DNA of 64,000 nucleotides from Natronobiforma cellulositropha. Lineage in GTDB: Archaea; Halobacteriota; Halobacteria; Halobacteriales; Natrialbaceae. The stretch lies in contig NZ_JANZXN010000017.1 of assembly GCF_025629245.1 (NCBI RefSeq), forward strand, positions 62,001 to 126,000, read 5' to 3'. Of this stretch, positions 54,093 through 62,994 are shown in pieces. The notes under the pieces were generated by a model. The model did not search any database. It was given only the letters and a program-made list of their open reading frames with translations, and was not told the origin of the DNA. Position 1 is the first letter of the stretch. Each line of letters starts with the position of its first letter. A program made the translations under genes and the position numbers.

Positions 54093-54407
54093 TCAGTCGA
54101 CGATGATGTCCGGTTCGTCCACCGTCTCGAACGTCTCTTCGTCTTCGTCGTCGCCACCGCGGATCTTCTTCGCGACGAGCGCGACCGCGACGAGCGCGAG
54201 CAGGCCGGCCAGGACGGCGACCGGTTTCGCACTCGGGGACTCGTCACTCTCGACCTCGGTCTCGGTCTCCTCCGGCGTCTCCAGTGTACCCTCTTCGACG
54301 TCGACGTCGCTGCCGATCGTCGGGAGGGCGTCGCTGATCTGTTTCGGGCCGAACTGGGTGTCGCCGTCGAGATGCAACTCGATGAAGGTGAACTTCTTAG
54401 ATCCCAT
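54093..54407 (-). CDS. Conserved small haloarchaeal tail-anchored protein
   Basis: A 104-residue protein. Residues 1-40 form a small alpha/beta domain (MGSKKFTFIELHLDGDTQFG). An acidic linker of Thr/Glu repeats follows (ETPEETETEVESDES), then one membrane helix (about 63-80, VAVLAGLLALVAVALVAKK) and an acidic tail. The topology suggests the N-terminal domain is displayed on one side of the membrane on a flexible stalk. It is divergent from the Lsm gene. No family recognised. Confidence 0.68.
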   Translation of the reverse strand: MGSKKFTFIELHLDGDTQFGPKQISDALPTIGSDVDVEEGTLETPEETETEVESDESPSAKPVAVLAGLLALVAVALVAKKIRGGDDEDEETFETVDEPDIIVD

Positions 54408-54536
54408 ACCTGTTCTTCACCGACCGGACACTTAGCCGTTGTGGAGGGTTCTGGTTCGACTACCCGGATGCCTCGCGTCGTTCACCGGCGCCTGACGACC
54501 GGTACGATTAAGTGTCCAACGGCAGCGCTCTGTTGT

Positions 54537-54764
54537 ATGAGTGGACGACCGCTAGACGTCCTCGAGGCGTCACTCGGCGAACGCGTCACGGTACGGCTGA
54601 AAAGCGGCGACGAATACGTCGGTGACCTCGCTGGATACGACCAGCACATGAACCTGGTCCTCGAAGACGTCGCTATCTCGGTCGCTGCAGGTATCGACGA
54701 GGAGCCGCCGACCGAAGACACAACGATTATACGCGGCGATAACGTCGTTTCGATCACTCCATGA
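54537..54764 (+). CDS. lsm: Archaeal Lsm (Sm-like) RNA-binding protein
   Basis: A 75-residue protein with both Sm motifs: Sm1 [29 protein letters not shown], written in part around residues 17-45, and Sm2 [10 protein letters not shown] near 64-73. Archaeal Lsm proteins form heptameric rings that bind U-rich RNA, tRNA and small RNAs. GATTAAG about 26-31 bases upstream is its TATA-like element. Its stop overlaps the L37e start (ATGA), the conserved archaeal lsm-rpl37e operon. Confidence 0.96.
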   Translation: MSGRPLDVLEASLGERVTVRLKSGDEYVGDLAGYDQHMNLVLEDVAISVAAGIDEEPPTEDTTIIRGDNVVSITP

Positions 54765-54937
54765 CTGGCGCAGGAACCCCGAGCCAAGGAAAGAAGAACA
54801 AGAAAGTACACGTCAAGTGCCGCCGCTGTGGCGAGAAATCCTACCACGTGAAAAAGGGCGTCTGCTCGTCGTGTGGCTTCGGCAAGTCCGCGAAACGACG
54901 CAGCTACGCCTGGCAGGGCAAGGCTGGCGACCACTGA
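54761..54937 (+). CDS. rpl37e: 50S ribosomal protein L37e
   Basis: A 58-residue basic protein, [20 protein letters not shown] to the end [11 protein letters not shown]. It has the zinc ribbon [20 protein letters not shown] (four cysteines at about 20, 23, 35, 38). L37e is a small rRNA-binding protein of the large subunit. Its ATG overlaps the lsm stop, so it depends on upstream translation. Being short and basic, it is easily missed by length cut-offs. Confidence 0.96.
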   Translation: MTGAGTPSQGKKNKKVHVKCRRCGEKSYHVKKGVCSSCGFGKSAKRRSYAWQGKAGDH

Positions 54938-55075
54938 TCGCGGCTCTCCTCTCTCGTACTCGACACCCGAGCGACCGCACTCGCCAGTGACCGCCTCGAG
55001 TCGTCACCCTGCTCCAGGTCGCTCTCTCTGGGAGCATCCTCTCCGCTCGTCTGCACCGCTTTTCCCTCCGGCCTA

Positions 55076-55092
55076 TGCATATCCGTGCATAT
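55076..55092. promoter_or_regulatory. Tandem TGCATAT repeats upstream of the purF promoter
   Basis: TGCATAT occurs at 55076-55082 and 55086-55092, exactly 10 bases apart (one helical turn), about 45 bases upstream of the purF TATA box. The spacing suits a dimeric activator or repressor. Confidence 0.45.
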
Positions 55093-55133
55093 TCGCTTCC
55101 GCGTCGGAGACGAGGTCCGCACAAACAAGGAGA

Positions 55134-55140
55134 TTTTTAT
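55134..55140 (+). promoter_or_regulatory. TATA box TTTTTAT of purF
   Basis: TTTTTAT lies 25-31 bases before the purF ATG, the leaderless-promoter distance. Confidence 0.7.
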
Positions 55141-55164
55141 CGGTCCGGCCCGCTACGAGAGTAC

Positions 55165-56676
55165 ATGAGCAACGGGCGGGGCGAGAGCTCCCACCGAACC
55201 GGGATGACCGAAAAGTGCGGCGTCGTCGGCGTCTCACTCGAGGGGCGGGACGCGGCGAGACCACTGTACTACGCACTCTACGCGCTCCAGCACCGCGGCC
55301 AGGAGTCCGCCGGGATCGTCACCCACGACGGCTTCCAGCAACACAGCCACGTCGGGATGGGTCTCGTGGGGGACGTCTTCGGGGAGGACGACCTCGACCA
55401 GCTCAACGGCTCGGCGGGCATCGGCCACGTCCGGTATCCGACGGCGGGGAGCGTCGACTCCTGTTGCGCCCAGCCGTTCTCCGTCTCGTTCAAGAGCGGG
55501 TCGCTCGGTCTCTCACACAACGGTAACCTGGTCAACGCAGACGAGATTCGCGACGAACTCGCGGGGATGGGCCACGCCTTCACCAGCGACGGCGACACCG
55601 AAGCGATCGCCCACGACCTCGCGCGCAACCTGCTCGACGCCGACCTCGTGCGCGCGGTGAAACGCACGATGAGCCGCATTCACGGCTCGTACTCGCTGAC
55701 GATCATGCACGACGACACCGTCATGGGCGTGCGCGACCCCCAGGGCAACCGCCCGCTGTGTATCGGCAAACTCGAGGACGGCTACATCATCGCCTCCGAA
55801 TCGGCGGCCATCGACACGCTCGACGGCGAACTCGTCCGCGACGTCAGACCGGGCGAACTCGTCGTCTTACAGGAAGACGGCTCCGGCTTCGACTCCTACC
55901 AGCTCGTCGAACTGGACAACACCGCCCACTGTTTCTTCGAACACGTCTACTTCGCCCGGCCCGACTCGGTCATCGACGGCAGCCTCGTCTACGAGGTTCG
56001 GCGAAACCTCGGACGGAAGCTGTGGGAAGAGAGCGGCGTCGAGTCGGACGTCGTGATGCCGGTCCCCGACTCCGGGCGCGCGTTCGCCTCCGGCTACGCC
56101 GACGCCGCGAGCGAGACCACCGCTTCCGGCGACCTCCGCGAGGAGGACGACGAGGGCGTCGAGTTCGCCGAGGGGCTGATGAAGAACCGCTACGTCGGCC
56201 GGACGTTCATCATGCCGACACAGGGCGAACGCGAGCGCGCCGTCCGCCTCAAACTCAACCCGATCAAGTCGACCGTCGAGGGCCGGACGGTCACCATCAT
56301 CGACGACTCGATCGTCCGCGGGACGACCTCGACCCAACTCGTCCAGCTGCTCAGAGACTGTGGCGCGGAGGAAGTTCACATGCGCATCGGTGCGCCACCG
56401 ATCGTCGCCCCCTGTTACATGGGCATCGACATGGCCACCCGCGAGGAACTGATCGCCTCCGATAAGACCGTCGACGAGATCTGTGAGGCGATTCAGGCCG
56501 ACAGCCTCGCCTACCTCTCGAAAGACGCCGTCGCGGCGGTCCTCGAGACCGACCGTAGCGACCTCTGTATGGGCTGTGTCACCGGCGAGTACCCCTTCGA
56601 CATCGACGGCGAGGCGAGCGACCGGGACGTCACCCGCCCGGCGGTCGACCAGACACCGCTCAGCGCTGACGACTGA
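55165..56676 (+). CDS. purF: Amidophosphoribosyltransferase PurF
   Basis: A 503-residue enzyme for the first committed step of purine synthesis: PRPP plus glutamine to phosphoribosylamine. The N-terminal Ntn glutaminase domain starts at Cys18 (EKCGVVGVSL), so a 17-residue propeptide must be removed to expose the nucleophile. QHRGQESAGI and GHVRYPTAGS are family blocks. The C-terminal PRTase domain has the PRPP motif TIIDDSIVRGTTS near residue 375. Late cysteines (DLCMGCVTG) may ligate an Fe-S cluster as in Bacillus PurF. The start is fixed by the TATA box. Confidence 0.95.
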   Translation: MSNGRGESSHRTGMTEKCGVVGVSLEGRDAARPLYYALYALQHRGQESAGIVTHDGFQQHSHVGMGLVGDVFGEDDLDQLNGSAGIGHVRYPTAGSVDSCCAQPFSVSFKSGSLGLSHNGNLVNADEIRDELAGMGHAFTSDGDTEAIAHDLARNLLDADLVRAVKRTMSRIHGSYSLTIMHDDTVMGVRDPQGNRPLCIGKLEDGYIIASESAAIDTLDGELVRDVRPGELVVLQEDGSGFDSYQLVELDNTAHCFFEHVYFARPDSVIDGSLVYEVRRNLGRKLWEESGVESDVVMPVPDSGRAFASGYADAASETTASGDLREEDDEGVEFAEGLMKNRYVGRTFIMPTQGERERAVRLKLNPIKSTVEGRTVTIIDDSIVRGTTSTQLVQLLRDCGAEEVHMRIGAPPIVAPCYMGIDMATREELIASDKTVDEICEAIQADSLAYLSKDAVAAVLETDRSDLCMGCVTGEYPFDIDGEASDRDVTRPAVDQTPLSADD

Positions 56677-56707
56677 TTCCGACGGCCTTCCGCCCGCTTC
56701 TCCCGCC

Positions 56708-57283
56708 TCAATAGACGTGATACAACAGCAGGTAGACGCCGATACCGAGGGCGAACGAGACGAGCCACAGCGACGCGGCGACTCGTCCGACCTGTGCGTG
56801 GCGCGTCCGCCGCAGTTCGCGCGGCGAGTGGGTCAGCGCGAGCAACAGGGCGTAGTAGAGCAGCGGGATACAGACCACCGCCAGCAGGATGTGGACCGCG
56901 AGCATCGGCAGGTAGACCAATCGCTCGACCGACGCCGGTCCCGGAAACGACGCTGGGCCGCCGAGGGCGACGAGTCGGTAGAGATAACAGACCAGAAAGA
57001 CCGCGAACAGCCCGAACGCCGCGAGCATCGCCACCCGGTGGCGCTCGACGGCACCCGCGCGAATCGCCCGCCACCCGTAGCCGATCGCACCGATCGCCGC
57101 CAGACTGAGCACCGCGTTGACGTGTGGAATCGCCTCGAGCACCCACGACGGCGTCTCGGGCACGACAGACTGCGGTATCACGCCACCCGCCGCACTGAAC
57201 ACCAGCGCGAGCGAGACCACGCTCAACACGCCCGTCAGGACCGGCACCCGCGCTCGCATCCCCGTCGCGTCCGTTTCGGCCAT
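56708..57283 (-). CDS. DUF420 integral membrane protein
   Basis: A 191-residue protein with five or six membrane helices. Paired histidines at helix ends (IPHVNAVLSLAAIGAIGYG; RHRVAMLAAF; AVHILLAVVCIPLLYYALLL) match DUF420 proteins, which are related to heme-copper oxidase assembly and CtaG-like membrane proteins and are often found near terminal oxidases. None is in this window. The ATG at 57283 gives the family N-terminus. It is convergent with purF and divergent from the GDPD gene. Confidence 0.85.
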   Translation of the reverse strand: MAETDATGMRARVPVLTGVLSVVSLALVFSAAGGVIPQSVVPETPSWVLEAIPHVNAVLSLAAIGAIGYGWRAIRAGAVERHRVAMLAAFGLFAVFLVCYLYRLVALGGPASFPGPASVERLVYLPMLAVHILLAVVCIPLLYYALLLALTHSPRELRRTRHAQVGRVAASLWLVSFALGIGVYLLLYHVY

Positions 57284-57406
57284 ACTCGAGCGTTCGTTTC
57301 GGAGACCAAAGCCGTTTCTTCGTACCGCCGCCGGTGACCGCACGCGAGGCGCGTCCGGACCGCAGATGGGCGACGCTTTAGCCACGCGCCCGCGAACAGC
57401 CACGAG

Positions 57407-58162
57407 ATGAGGCGTATATCGGCGGTCGTCACCGGCGGACTGGTCCTCGGAGCGCTCAGTGTGCTCTTCGCACGTGCACGGCTGCGAACGCTCACCGTCT
57501 TCGCCCACCGCGGCTTCGCGAGCGACGCTCCCGAGAACACCCTCGAGGCGGTCGCGTGGGCCGCCCCGCGGGCCGATGCGATCGAAGTCGACGTTCGCCG
57601 CTGTGGCTCGGGCGAACTCGTCTGCGTCCACGACGCGACGCTCGAGCGCGTCGCCGGCGTCTCGACCCCCGTTCGCGACCTCGAGTGGGACCACCTCAGG
57701 AAGATCGAACTCACCGCCGGCGGGACGGTGCCACGGCTCGCGGACGTGCTCGCGGCGCTCGCCGACGACCCCGACCCGCCGCTGCTCACCGTCGAACTGA
57801 AAGAATGCGGCCTGGCAGACGACCTCCTCGACGTCCTCGCCGGATACGACGGCGACGTGCTCGTCTCGTCGTTCGACGCCGCCGTCCTGGCCTCCCTCCG
57901 GCGGCGCGAGGACTCGCTCGCACTGGCGTACATCTGTCGGGACGCCCGCGGCGCGCTCTCGGTCGCCGAGCGCTACGACTGCGTGGCGATCCACCCGCGA
58001 GCGGACCTCTGCGCCCGGACGCTTCTCGTCGCGCGCGCACACCGGCACGGTCTCGCGGTCACCGCCTGGACCGTCGATTCGAGACTCGAGGCGGCGCTGG
58101 TCGCCCTCCTCGGCGTCGACGGCGTCTTCTCGGACCGGTGGCTGGCGCTCGAGTCGAGATAA
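57407..58162 (+). CDS. Glycerophosphodiester phosphodiesterase (GDPD) family protein
   Basis: A 251-residue protein. A hydrophobic N-terminal segment (residues 3-20) may anchor it. GDPD signatures are FAHRGFASDAPENTLEA (catalytic His-Arg, about 33), AIEVDVRR with metal ligands, VHDATLERVAG (second His) and LLTVELKE. Members hydrolyse glycerophosphodiesters to sn-glycerol 3-phosphate. GCTTTAG about 28-33 bases upstream is a TATA-like box at the leaderless distance. The N-terminal membrane segment would place the enzyme at the cell membrane. Confidence 0.9.
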   Translation: MRRISAVVTGGLVLGALSVLFARARLRTLTVFAHRGFASDAPENTLEAVAWAAPRADAIEVDVRRCGSGELVCVHDATLERVAGVSTPVRDLEWDHLRKIELTAGGTVPRLADVLAALADDPDPPLLTVELKECGLADDLLDVLAGYDGDVLVSSFDAAVLASLRRREDSLALAYICRDARGALSVAERYDCVAIHPRADLCARTLLVARAHRHGLAVTAWTVDSRLEAALVALLGVDGVFSDRWLALESR

Positions 58163-58180
58163 CGACGCCGGGAGAGCCAG

Positions 58181-58582
58181 TTACCGTCCGTCGACGTGCT
58201 GCGTCGAGAGTGCGACCGAGGTGTGCTTCGGAGCGTCCGCGACGCCCGTGATCGATTCCCACTGCTCGAGGAGCGATTCGAGTGTCTCCCCGCGCTCGCT
58301 CAGGACGATGTCGCCGCTGCGGCTGTCGTACTCGAGAAAGCCGTGATCGGCGAGTCGGGGCACGTGATTGTGTACCAGCGAGATTTCGACCTCTTTTCGC
58401 GCCTCTGTACTGGTCTCGTCCGACTCGGACTCCTGCTCGGCGATCTCCTGGCTCAGCTGATCGAACGACAGCACGCGCTCGTCTGCCAGCCGCCTGAGCA
58501 GATACCGCCGGCGAGCGCTTCCGAAGAGTTGGTGTACCGTTTCGAGCGAGGCGCGGTCGGCGTCGTCGGTCGGTGTCGGCAT
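58181..58582 (-). CDS. Winged-helix DNA-binding protein (DUF7344-type)
   Basis: A 133-residue protein. SARRRYLLRRLADERVLSFD near residue 22 and the later LVHNHVPRLADHGFLEYDSR form the winged helix typical of small haloarchaeal regulators of the DUF7344 group. A Glu/Ser-rich insert (EQESESDETSTEAR) lies inside the domain. It has no ligand-binding domain. It is convergent with the GDPD gene. AT-rich sequence upstream (TAATTACC on the minus strand near 58637) probably holds its promoter. Target genes unknown. Confidence 0.78.
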   Translation of the reverse strand: MPTPTDDADRASLETVHQLFGSARRRYLLRRLADERVLSFDQLSQEIAEQESESDETSTEARKEVEISLVHNHVPRLADHGFLEYDSRSGDIVLSERGETLESLLEQWESITGVADAPKHTSVALSTQHVDGR

Positions 58583-58838
58583 ACCATGCTATGATTCCCG
58601 GGGTCTTTCAAAGGTGTCTCCAACATGTTTTGGTAATTAGCCTCTCTCCGACACTGTGTCGTACTCGAGTGTGTCACGATCACACGAGATTCACCGGGTG
58701 TCTGCGTTCGTTCTGTCTCGAGCGTGGACTGCGCTCGCCGACGGACCTCGACGGAACAGCGCACTCGCTCGGTGGAGTTGGTCTGGAAGGATTATGCGTG
58801 GGTGATGTCCACGGAGGGAGATCACCTGCATCGAGTTC

Positions 58839-58857
58839 GGTGGGCGTCTTGCCCACC
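58839..58857. terminator. Hairpin downstream of tRNA-Leu
   Basis: GGTGGGC-GTCTT-GCCCACC is a perfect 7-base stem 8 bases beyond the tRNA 3' end, read on the minus strand. It may end or stabilise the precursor. The rest of 58583-58838 holds no gene I can support. Confidence 0.5.
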
Positions 58858-58864
58858 AGTGCGA

Positions 58865-58949
<85 letters not shown>

Positions 58950-59113
58950 TCGCGTGCTTTCGTTCGCATCTCACAGTAGACGGAGTCCTTTGATATGGGT
59001 TTCGTTTCATCCGCGCGGTGTGTCCTCCTCTCACAGCGCTGTGTTCGACGGAACTGGCTGGCGGCAACCGCTCGGAGCGGTGTATTCAAATGCGGGAGGG
59101 ACCAACGTCTCGT

Positions 59114-59626
59114 ATGGCCAAGTACTCGACGGGTTCGTCGTCGGGTGGGGGCGGAACCACCTGCGAACTCTGTGGCGCCGAGAGTGACTCGCTGCGGTCG
59201 ACGACTGTCGCCGGAGCGACGCTCGAGGTCTGCGGTTCCTGTGCCTCACACGGCGACGACACCCAGCGCTCGCGCGGCGGTAGTGGTGGTGGCGGCAGAC
59301 GTGACGACGAAGTGAGCAGGCGCAAGCGGGCCGCACAGAACGTCGCGAAAGCCAGTCCGACCTGGGACGGCGACACCGAACACTGGGAGAAAGAGGGAAC
59401 GAACTACGACGACGACCCGCTGCCGTACCTGCGCTCGGGTTACGGCGACCTGTTGCTCGAGGCGCGCCAGGAGGCGGGCTACACGCGCGAGGAACTGGCG
59501 GACGAACTCGGCTGTCGGGAGGCGGACCTGCTCGCGGTCGAACAGGGGCGGGCGACCCAGGCCGGCGTCGGTGGCGGACTCGTCACCGCGCTCGAGGAGA
59601 CACTCGACGTGACGCTCACCGAGTGA
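59114..59626 (+). CDS. mbf1: Archaeal multiprotein bridging factor aMBF1
   Basis: A 170-residue protein. The N-terminal zinc ribbon has CELCG and CGSCASH (residues 17-45), a Gly/Ser/Arg linker follows, and the C-terminal Cro-type helix-turn-helix reads LLLEARQEAGYTREELADEL near 113-132. aMBF1 contacts ribosomes and basal factors in archaea and is related to eukaryotic MBF1. A short leader is implied, since no perfect TATA box lies at -27. It is divergent from tRNA-Leu. Confidence 0.92.
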   Translation: MAKYSTGSSSGGGGTTCELCGAESDSLRSTTVAGATLEVCGSCASHGDDTQRSRGGSGGGGRRDDEVSRRKRAAQNVAKASPTWDGDTEHWEKEGTNYDDDPLPYLRSGYGDLLLEARQEAGYTREELADELGCREADLLAVEQGRATQAGVGGGLVTALEETLDVTLTE

Positions 59627-59710
59627 CGTTCGTTCGTCGCTGGTTCGGCGCTCGACTCACCCGCTGAAACGGCGAGCAGACTTTTAGTGACGGCACGCCC
59701 ACTCGCAGTG

Positions 59711-60559
59711 ATGAGCGGACAACGGGCGGCAGACGAACCGTACACGACCCGGTTCGAAACCGAAGTCGTCGCGGTCGACGGCCGCCAGGTGTGGCTCGAG
59801 ACCTCGTTCTTCTACGCGGGCGGTTGTGGGCAGCCCGCAGACCGTGGCACGGTCGGTGACGTGGCGGTCGAGGCGGTTCGGTTCGAAGACGGCGAACACG
59901 TTCACGTACTCGCCGACGAACCGCGCTTCGGTGCCGGTCAGCGTGTCCTCTGTTCGATCGACTGGGCGTATCGAATGTACTGTATGCGTGCACACACCGC
60001 CGCACACGTGTTGTACGGTGCCGGCCGGCGACTGTTCGACGACCTCGCCTACGCGGGCGTCACGGTCGACGCGGAGACGGTGACGGTCGACCTCGAGACC
60101 GCACACACCGTCGACGACGACGCGCTGGTCGAACTGGACCGTCGGCTCAACGAGGTCGTCTGGCAGTCCCGCCCGGTCTGCTGGGAGCGCGTTCCCGCAG
60201 CCGAGGTGCGCGAGCGAGACGACGTCGCGTTCGACGAGCGTGATCGCCACGACGTCTCCTCGAGCGGGTGCGTCCGACTCGTCACGGTCGGGGCAGAAGA
60301 CGACAGAGCGGCCAACGGCTCGAGTGACCCGTGGGACGTCGCTGCCTGTGGCGGTACGCACGTCAGGAACACCCGTGAGATCGGACCCGTGACCGTCCTC
60401 GGCCGCCACCGGCCGGCCGACGGTGTCACCCGCGTCGAGTTCGCCGTCGGCTCGCAGGCGATCGCACGCCGCGAAGCCGAGAAACGGGCCGCGTTCGCGG
60501 TAGAAACGGCGTTCGAGGCGGACGTCAGTGCGATTCCCGACGCGGTCTCCCGACGGTGA
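59711..60559 (+). CDS. alaX: Alanyl-tRNA editing protein AlaX
   Basis: A 282-residue protein homologous to the editing domain of AlaRS. Zinc and catalytic motifs are complete: HTAAHVLYGAG (HxxxH) near residue 99 and CGGTHVRN (CxxxH) near 216. An N-terminal strand-rich domain (ETSFFYAGGCGQPADRGTVG) is typical of the AlaX-M/L type. It hydrolyses Ser-tRNA(Ala) and Gly-tRNA(Ala). The ATG at 59711 gives the family start; ACTTTTAG, 30-37 bases upstream, is a TATA-like element. Confidence 0.92.
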   Translation: MSGQRAADEPYTTRFETEVVAVDGRQVWLETSFFYAGGCGQPADRGTVGDVAVEAVRFEDGEHVHVLADEPRFGAGQRVLCSIDWAYRMYCMRAHTAAHVLYGAGRRLFDDLAYAGVTVDAETVTVDLETAHTVDDDALVELDRRLNEVVWQSRPVCWERVPAAEVRERDDVAFDERDRHDVSSSGCVRLVTVGAEDDRAANGSSDPWDVAACGGTHVRNTREIGPVTVLGRHRPADGVTRVEFAVGSQAIARREAEKRAAFAVETAFEADVSAIPDAVSRR

Positions 60560-60779
60560 CCCGGCTCGGGTGGCAGCCGCTCGAGGGGCAGACCAGACGA
60601 CGGCGGAGTCGGTGGCTCACTCGAGTGTCTCGCTTCTCGAGTGATCCCACTCCGCGTACTCGTGCTGTCCGGACGCGTCGTGTGGACGCGGGATAGGCAT
60701 GACCCGACAGCAACGATATGCATCCCACGGCCGTGCCTAAACGTTGTGATTCCACTCTGAGCGGAAACCCGTACATACA

Positions 60780-60820
60780 ATGGTGGTCGAGCAAATTTCC
60801 ACCATCGATAGTGATTTATT
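60780..60820 (+). promoter_or_regulatory. Inverted repeat ATGGTGG-N12-CCACCAT next to a TATA box
   Basis: The 7-base inverted repeat (60780-60786 and 60799-60805) abuts TTTATT (60815-60820), which is 24-29 bases from the ATG at 60844. A winged-helix dimer binding here could regulate its own gene. The remainder of 60560-60779 shows no gene. Confidence 0.5.
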
Positions 60821-60843
60821 CCAGTCATCTACTCTTCTCCTAT

Positions 60844-61638
60844 ATGCGTGCGTCTCCCACACCGCTCGAGTACGTCTTCGCCTCCGCTGCTCGACGTGAG
60901 ACGCTTCGGACGCTGGCGTCGGCACCCGCTGACCGTCGGACCGTCGTCGAGCAGGTCGACGCGTGTGAGTCTGCGGTGTACGACGCGTTCGTCGGTCTCG
61001 CAGAGTTCGGACTCGTCGCTCGAACCGGCGAGCGCTGGTCGCTCACGGGACGGGGTCGGTTGATCGCCGACGCGCTGGACCACTGTCAGCGACTCGACGA
61101 GGTGACACGCACCTGCGCGCCCTTCTGGGAACGACACGACGCCGCCGTAGTGCCTCGCTCGATTCGCGCCAGTCTCGTCCGTTCGTCCTGGTCGGTCGTC
61201 GACGCGTCGTCGTCGGCTCCGCTCTCAGACCTGCTGGCGGCTGCACGCGATGTCGGGGTCATCCTCGGCAGTGACGACTCGCCGCTGGTGACGGCGCTCG
61301 AGACCGTCTCGTCTGCGCGAATAGTCATCCTGGGCGACACCGGCGCGGGCGGTCTCGAGACCGATACTGACCGCCGGGACGCGCGTTTCGATTCACGCGT
61401 TCGGACGCACCCCGACGCGACCGATTCGTACACGATGGTCGTCACCGACGACGTGGTCGCTCTCGCGCTGCCGACGACCGACGGCCGTCTCGAGCACCGA
61501 CAGGTGCTCGTCGTCGACGACGGTCCCGCCCGCACTGCCTGCTGGCGACACTTCCGTGCGGTCTGGCTGACGGCCCGTCCGCTCGAGTCTGCGGATCGAC
61601 AACTGTCACGGACTGACACGGACCGGCCCGCAATGTAA
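60844..61638 (+). CDS. Winged-helix transcriptional regulator next to gluconate dehydratase
   Basis: A 264-residue protein. The N-terminal 75 residues form a winged helix (PLEYVFASAARRETLRTLAS, and DACESAVYDAFVGLAEFGLV as recognition part). The rest resembles the effector region of FilR1-type archaeal regulators (FWERHDAAVVPRSIRASLVR, as in their middle domain). It starts at an ATG 24 bases from a TATA box, and an inverted repeat lies just upstream. Its stop is 32 bases from gnaD. Control of gnaD, perhaps with gluconate or KDG as effector, is inference. Confidence 0.78.
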   Translation: MRASPTPLEYVFASAARRETLRTLASAPADRRTVVEQVDACESAVYDAFVGLAEFGLVARTGERWSLTGRGRLIADALDHCQRLDEVTRTCAPFWERHDAAVVPRSIRASLVRSSWSVVDASSSAPLSDLLAAARDVGVILGSDDSPLVTALETVSSARIVILGDTGAGGLETDTDRRDARFDSRVRTHPDATDSYTMVVTDDVVALALPTTDGRLEHRQVLVVDDGPARTACWRHFRAVWLTARPLESADRQLSRTDTDRPAM

Positions 61639-61670
61639 GCTTTTACTACAGGGCGAGTCAACCGCACACT

Positions 61671-62909
61671 ATGGGAATCGATTACGCCGATTTGCACGAT
61701 CCTAACGCCGAGTACACCATGCGTGACCTCTCCGCCGAGACGATGGGCGTCACGAACGAACGCGGGGGCGGCCGCGACGTCGAGATCACCGACATCCAGA
61801 CGACGATGATCGACGGGAACTTCCCGTGGACGCTCGTCAGAATCTACACCGACGCCGGTATCGTCGGCACCGGCGAGGCCTACTGGGGCGCTGGCGTCCC
61901 GGAACTCACCGAGCGGATGAAGCCCTTCCTCGTCGGGGAGAACCCCCTCGACATCGACCGCCTCACCGAACACCTCGTCCAGAAGATGTCCGGCGAGGGG
62001 TCGATCCAGGGCGTCACCGTCACCGCCATCGCCGGCATCGAAATCGCGCTCCACGACCTCGCCGGAAAGATCCTCGAGGTCCCCGCCTACCAGCTTCTCG
62101 GTGGGAAGTACCGCGACGAGATGCGCGTCTACTGTGACTGTCACACCGCCGACGAGGCCGACCCCATCGCCTGCGCCGACGAGGCCGAGCGCGTCGTCGA
62201 GGAACTGGGCTACGACGCCCTCAAGTTCGACTTAGACGTGCCGTCGGGCCACGAGAAAGACCGCGCGAACCGCCACCTGCGCGACGTCGAGATCGAGCAC
62301 AAAGCCAGCATCGTCGAGGCCGTCACCCAGCGCGTCGGCTCGCGCGCCGACGTCGCCTTCGACTGCCACTGGACCTTCTCCGCAGGCAGTGCGAACCGCC
62401 TCGCGAAGCGACTCGAGGAGTACGACATCTGGTGGCTCGAGGATCCCGTCCCGCCGGAGAACCACGACGTCCAGACGGCGGTCACCCAGAGTACGACGAC
62501 GCCGATCACCGCCGGTGAGAACGTCTACCGCAAACACGGCCAGCGCCGCCTCATCGAGAACCAGGCGGTCGACATCATCGCCCCCGACATGCCGAAAGTC
62601 GGCGGGATGCGCGAGACGCGAAAGATCGCCGACCTCGCAGACACCTACTACATCCCGGTGGCGATGCACAACGTCTCCTCGCCGGTCGCGACGGTCGCGA
62701 GCGCCCACGTCGGTGCGGCCATCCCGAACGCACTCGCCGTCGAGTACCACAGCTACCAGCTCGGCTGGTGGGAGGACCTGGTCGAGGAGACCGTCATCGA
62801 GGACGGCTACATCGAGATCCCGGAAGAGCCGGGTCTCGGCATCACCCTCGACCTAGACGCCGTCGAAGAACACATGGTCACCGGCGAGACGCTCTTCGAC
62901 GAGGAGTAA
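61671..62909 (+). CDS. gnaD: D-gluconate dehydratase (enolase superfamily)
   Basis: A 412-residue enolase-superfamily enzyme. Signatures include GTGEAYWGAGVPELTERMKP, the loop LKFDLDVPSGHEKDR, metal ligands in VAFDCHWTFSAG and WWLEDPVPPENHD, and HNVSSPVATVASAH. Sequence and length resemble the haloarchaeal gluconate dehydratase of the semi-phosphorylative Entner-Doudoroff pathway, converting gluconate to 2-keto-3-deoxygluconate. Xylonate dehydratase is a close relative and cannot be fully excluded. TTTTACT at 61641-61647 is its TATA box at leaderless distance, so it has its own promoter despite the close upstream regulator. Confidence 0.85.
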   Translation: MGIDYADLHDPNAEYTMRDLSAETMGVTNERGGGRDVEITDIQTTMIDGNFPWTLVRIYTDAGIVGTGEAYWGAGVPELTERMKPFLVGENPLDIDRLTEHLVQKMSGEGSIQGVTVTAIAGIEIALHDLAGKILEVPAYQLLGGKYRDEMRVYCDCHTADEADPIACADEAERVVEELGYDALKFDLDVPSGHEKDRANRHLRDVEIEHKASIVEAVTQRVGSRADVAFDCHWTFSAGSANRLAKRLEEYDIWWLEDPVPPENHDVQTAVTQSTTTPITAGENVYRKHGQRRLIENQAVDIIAPDMPKVGGMRETRKIADLADTYYIPVAMHNVSSPVATVASAHVGAAIPNALAVEYHSYQLGWWEDLVEETVIEDGYIEIPEEPGLGITLDLDAVEEHMVTGETLFDEE

Positions 62910-62994
62910 GCTCATCCGCCTCGAGACCGTCTCGAGCGTGACTCTCGCTGCTCTCTCGAGCGGTGCGCGCGGCCGAGAACCGGCCGCCCGCCGC

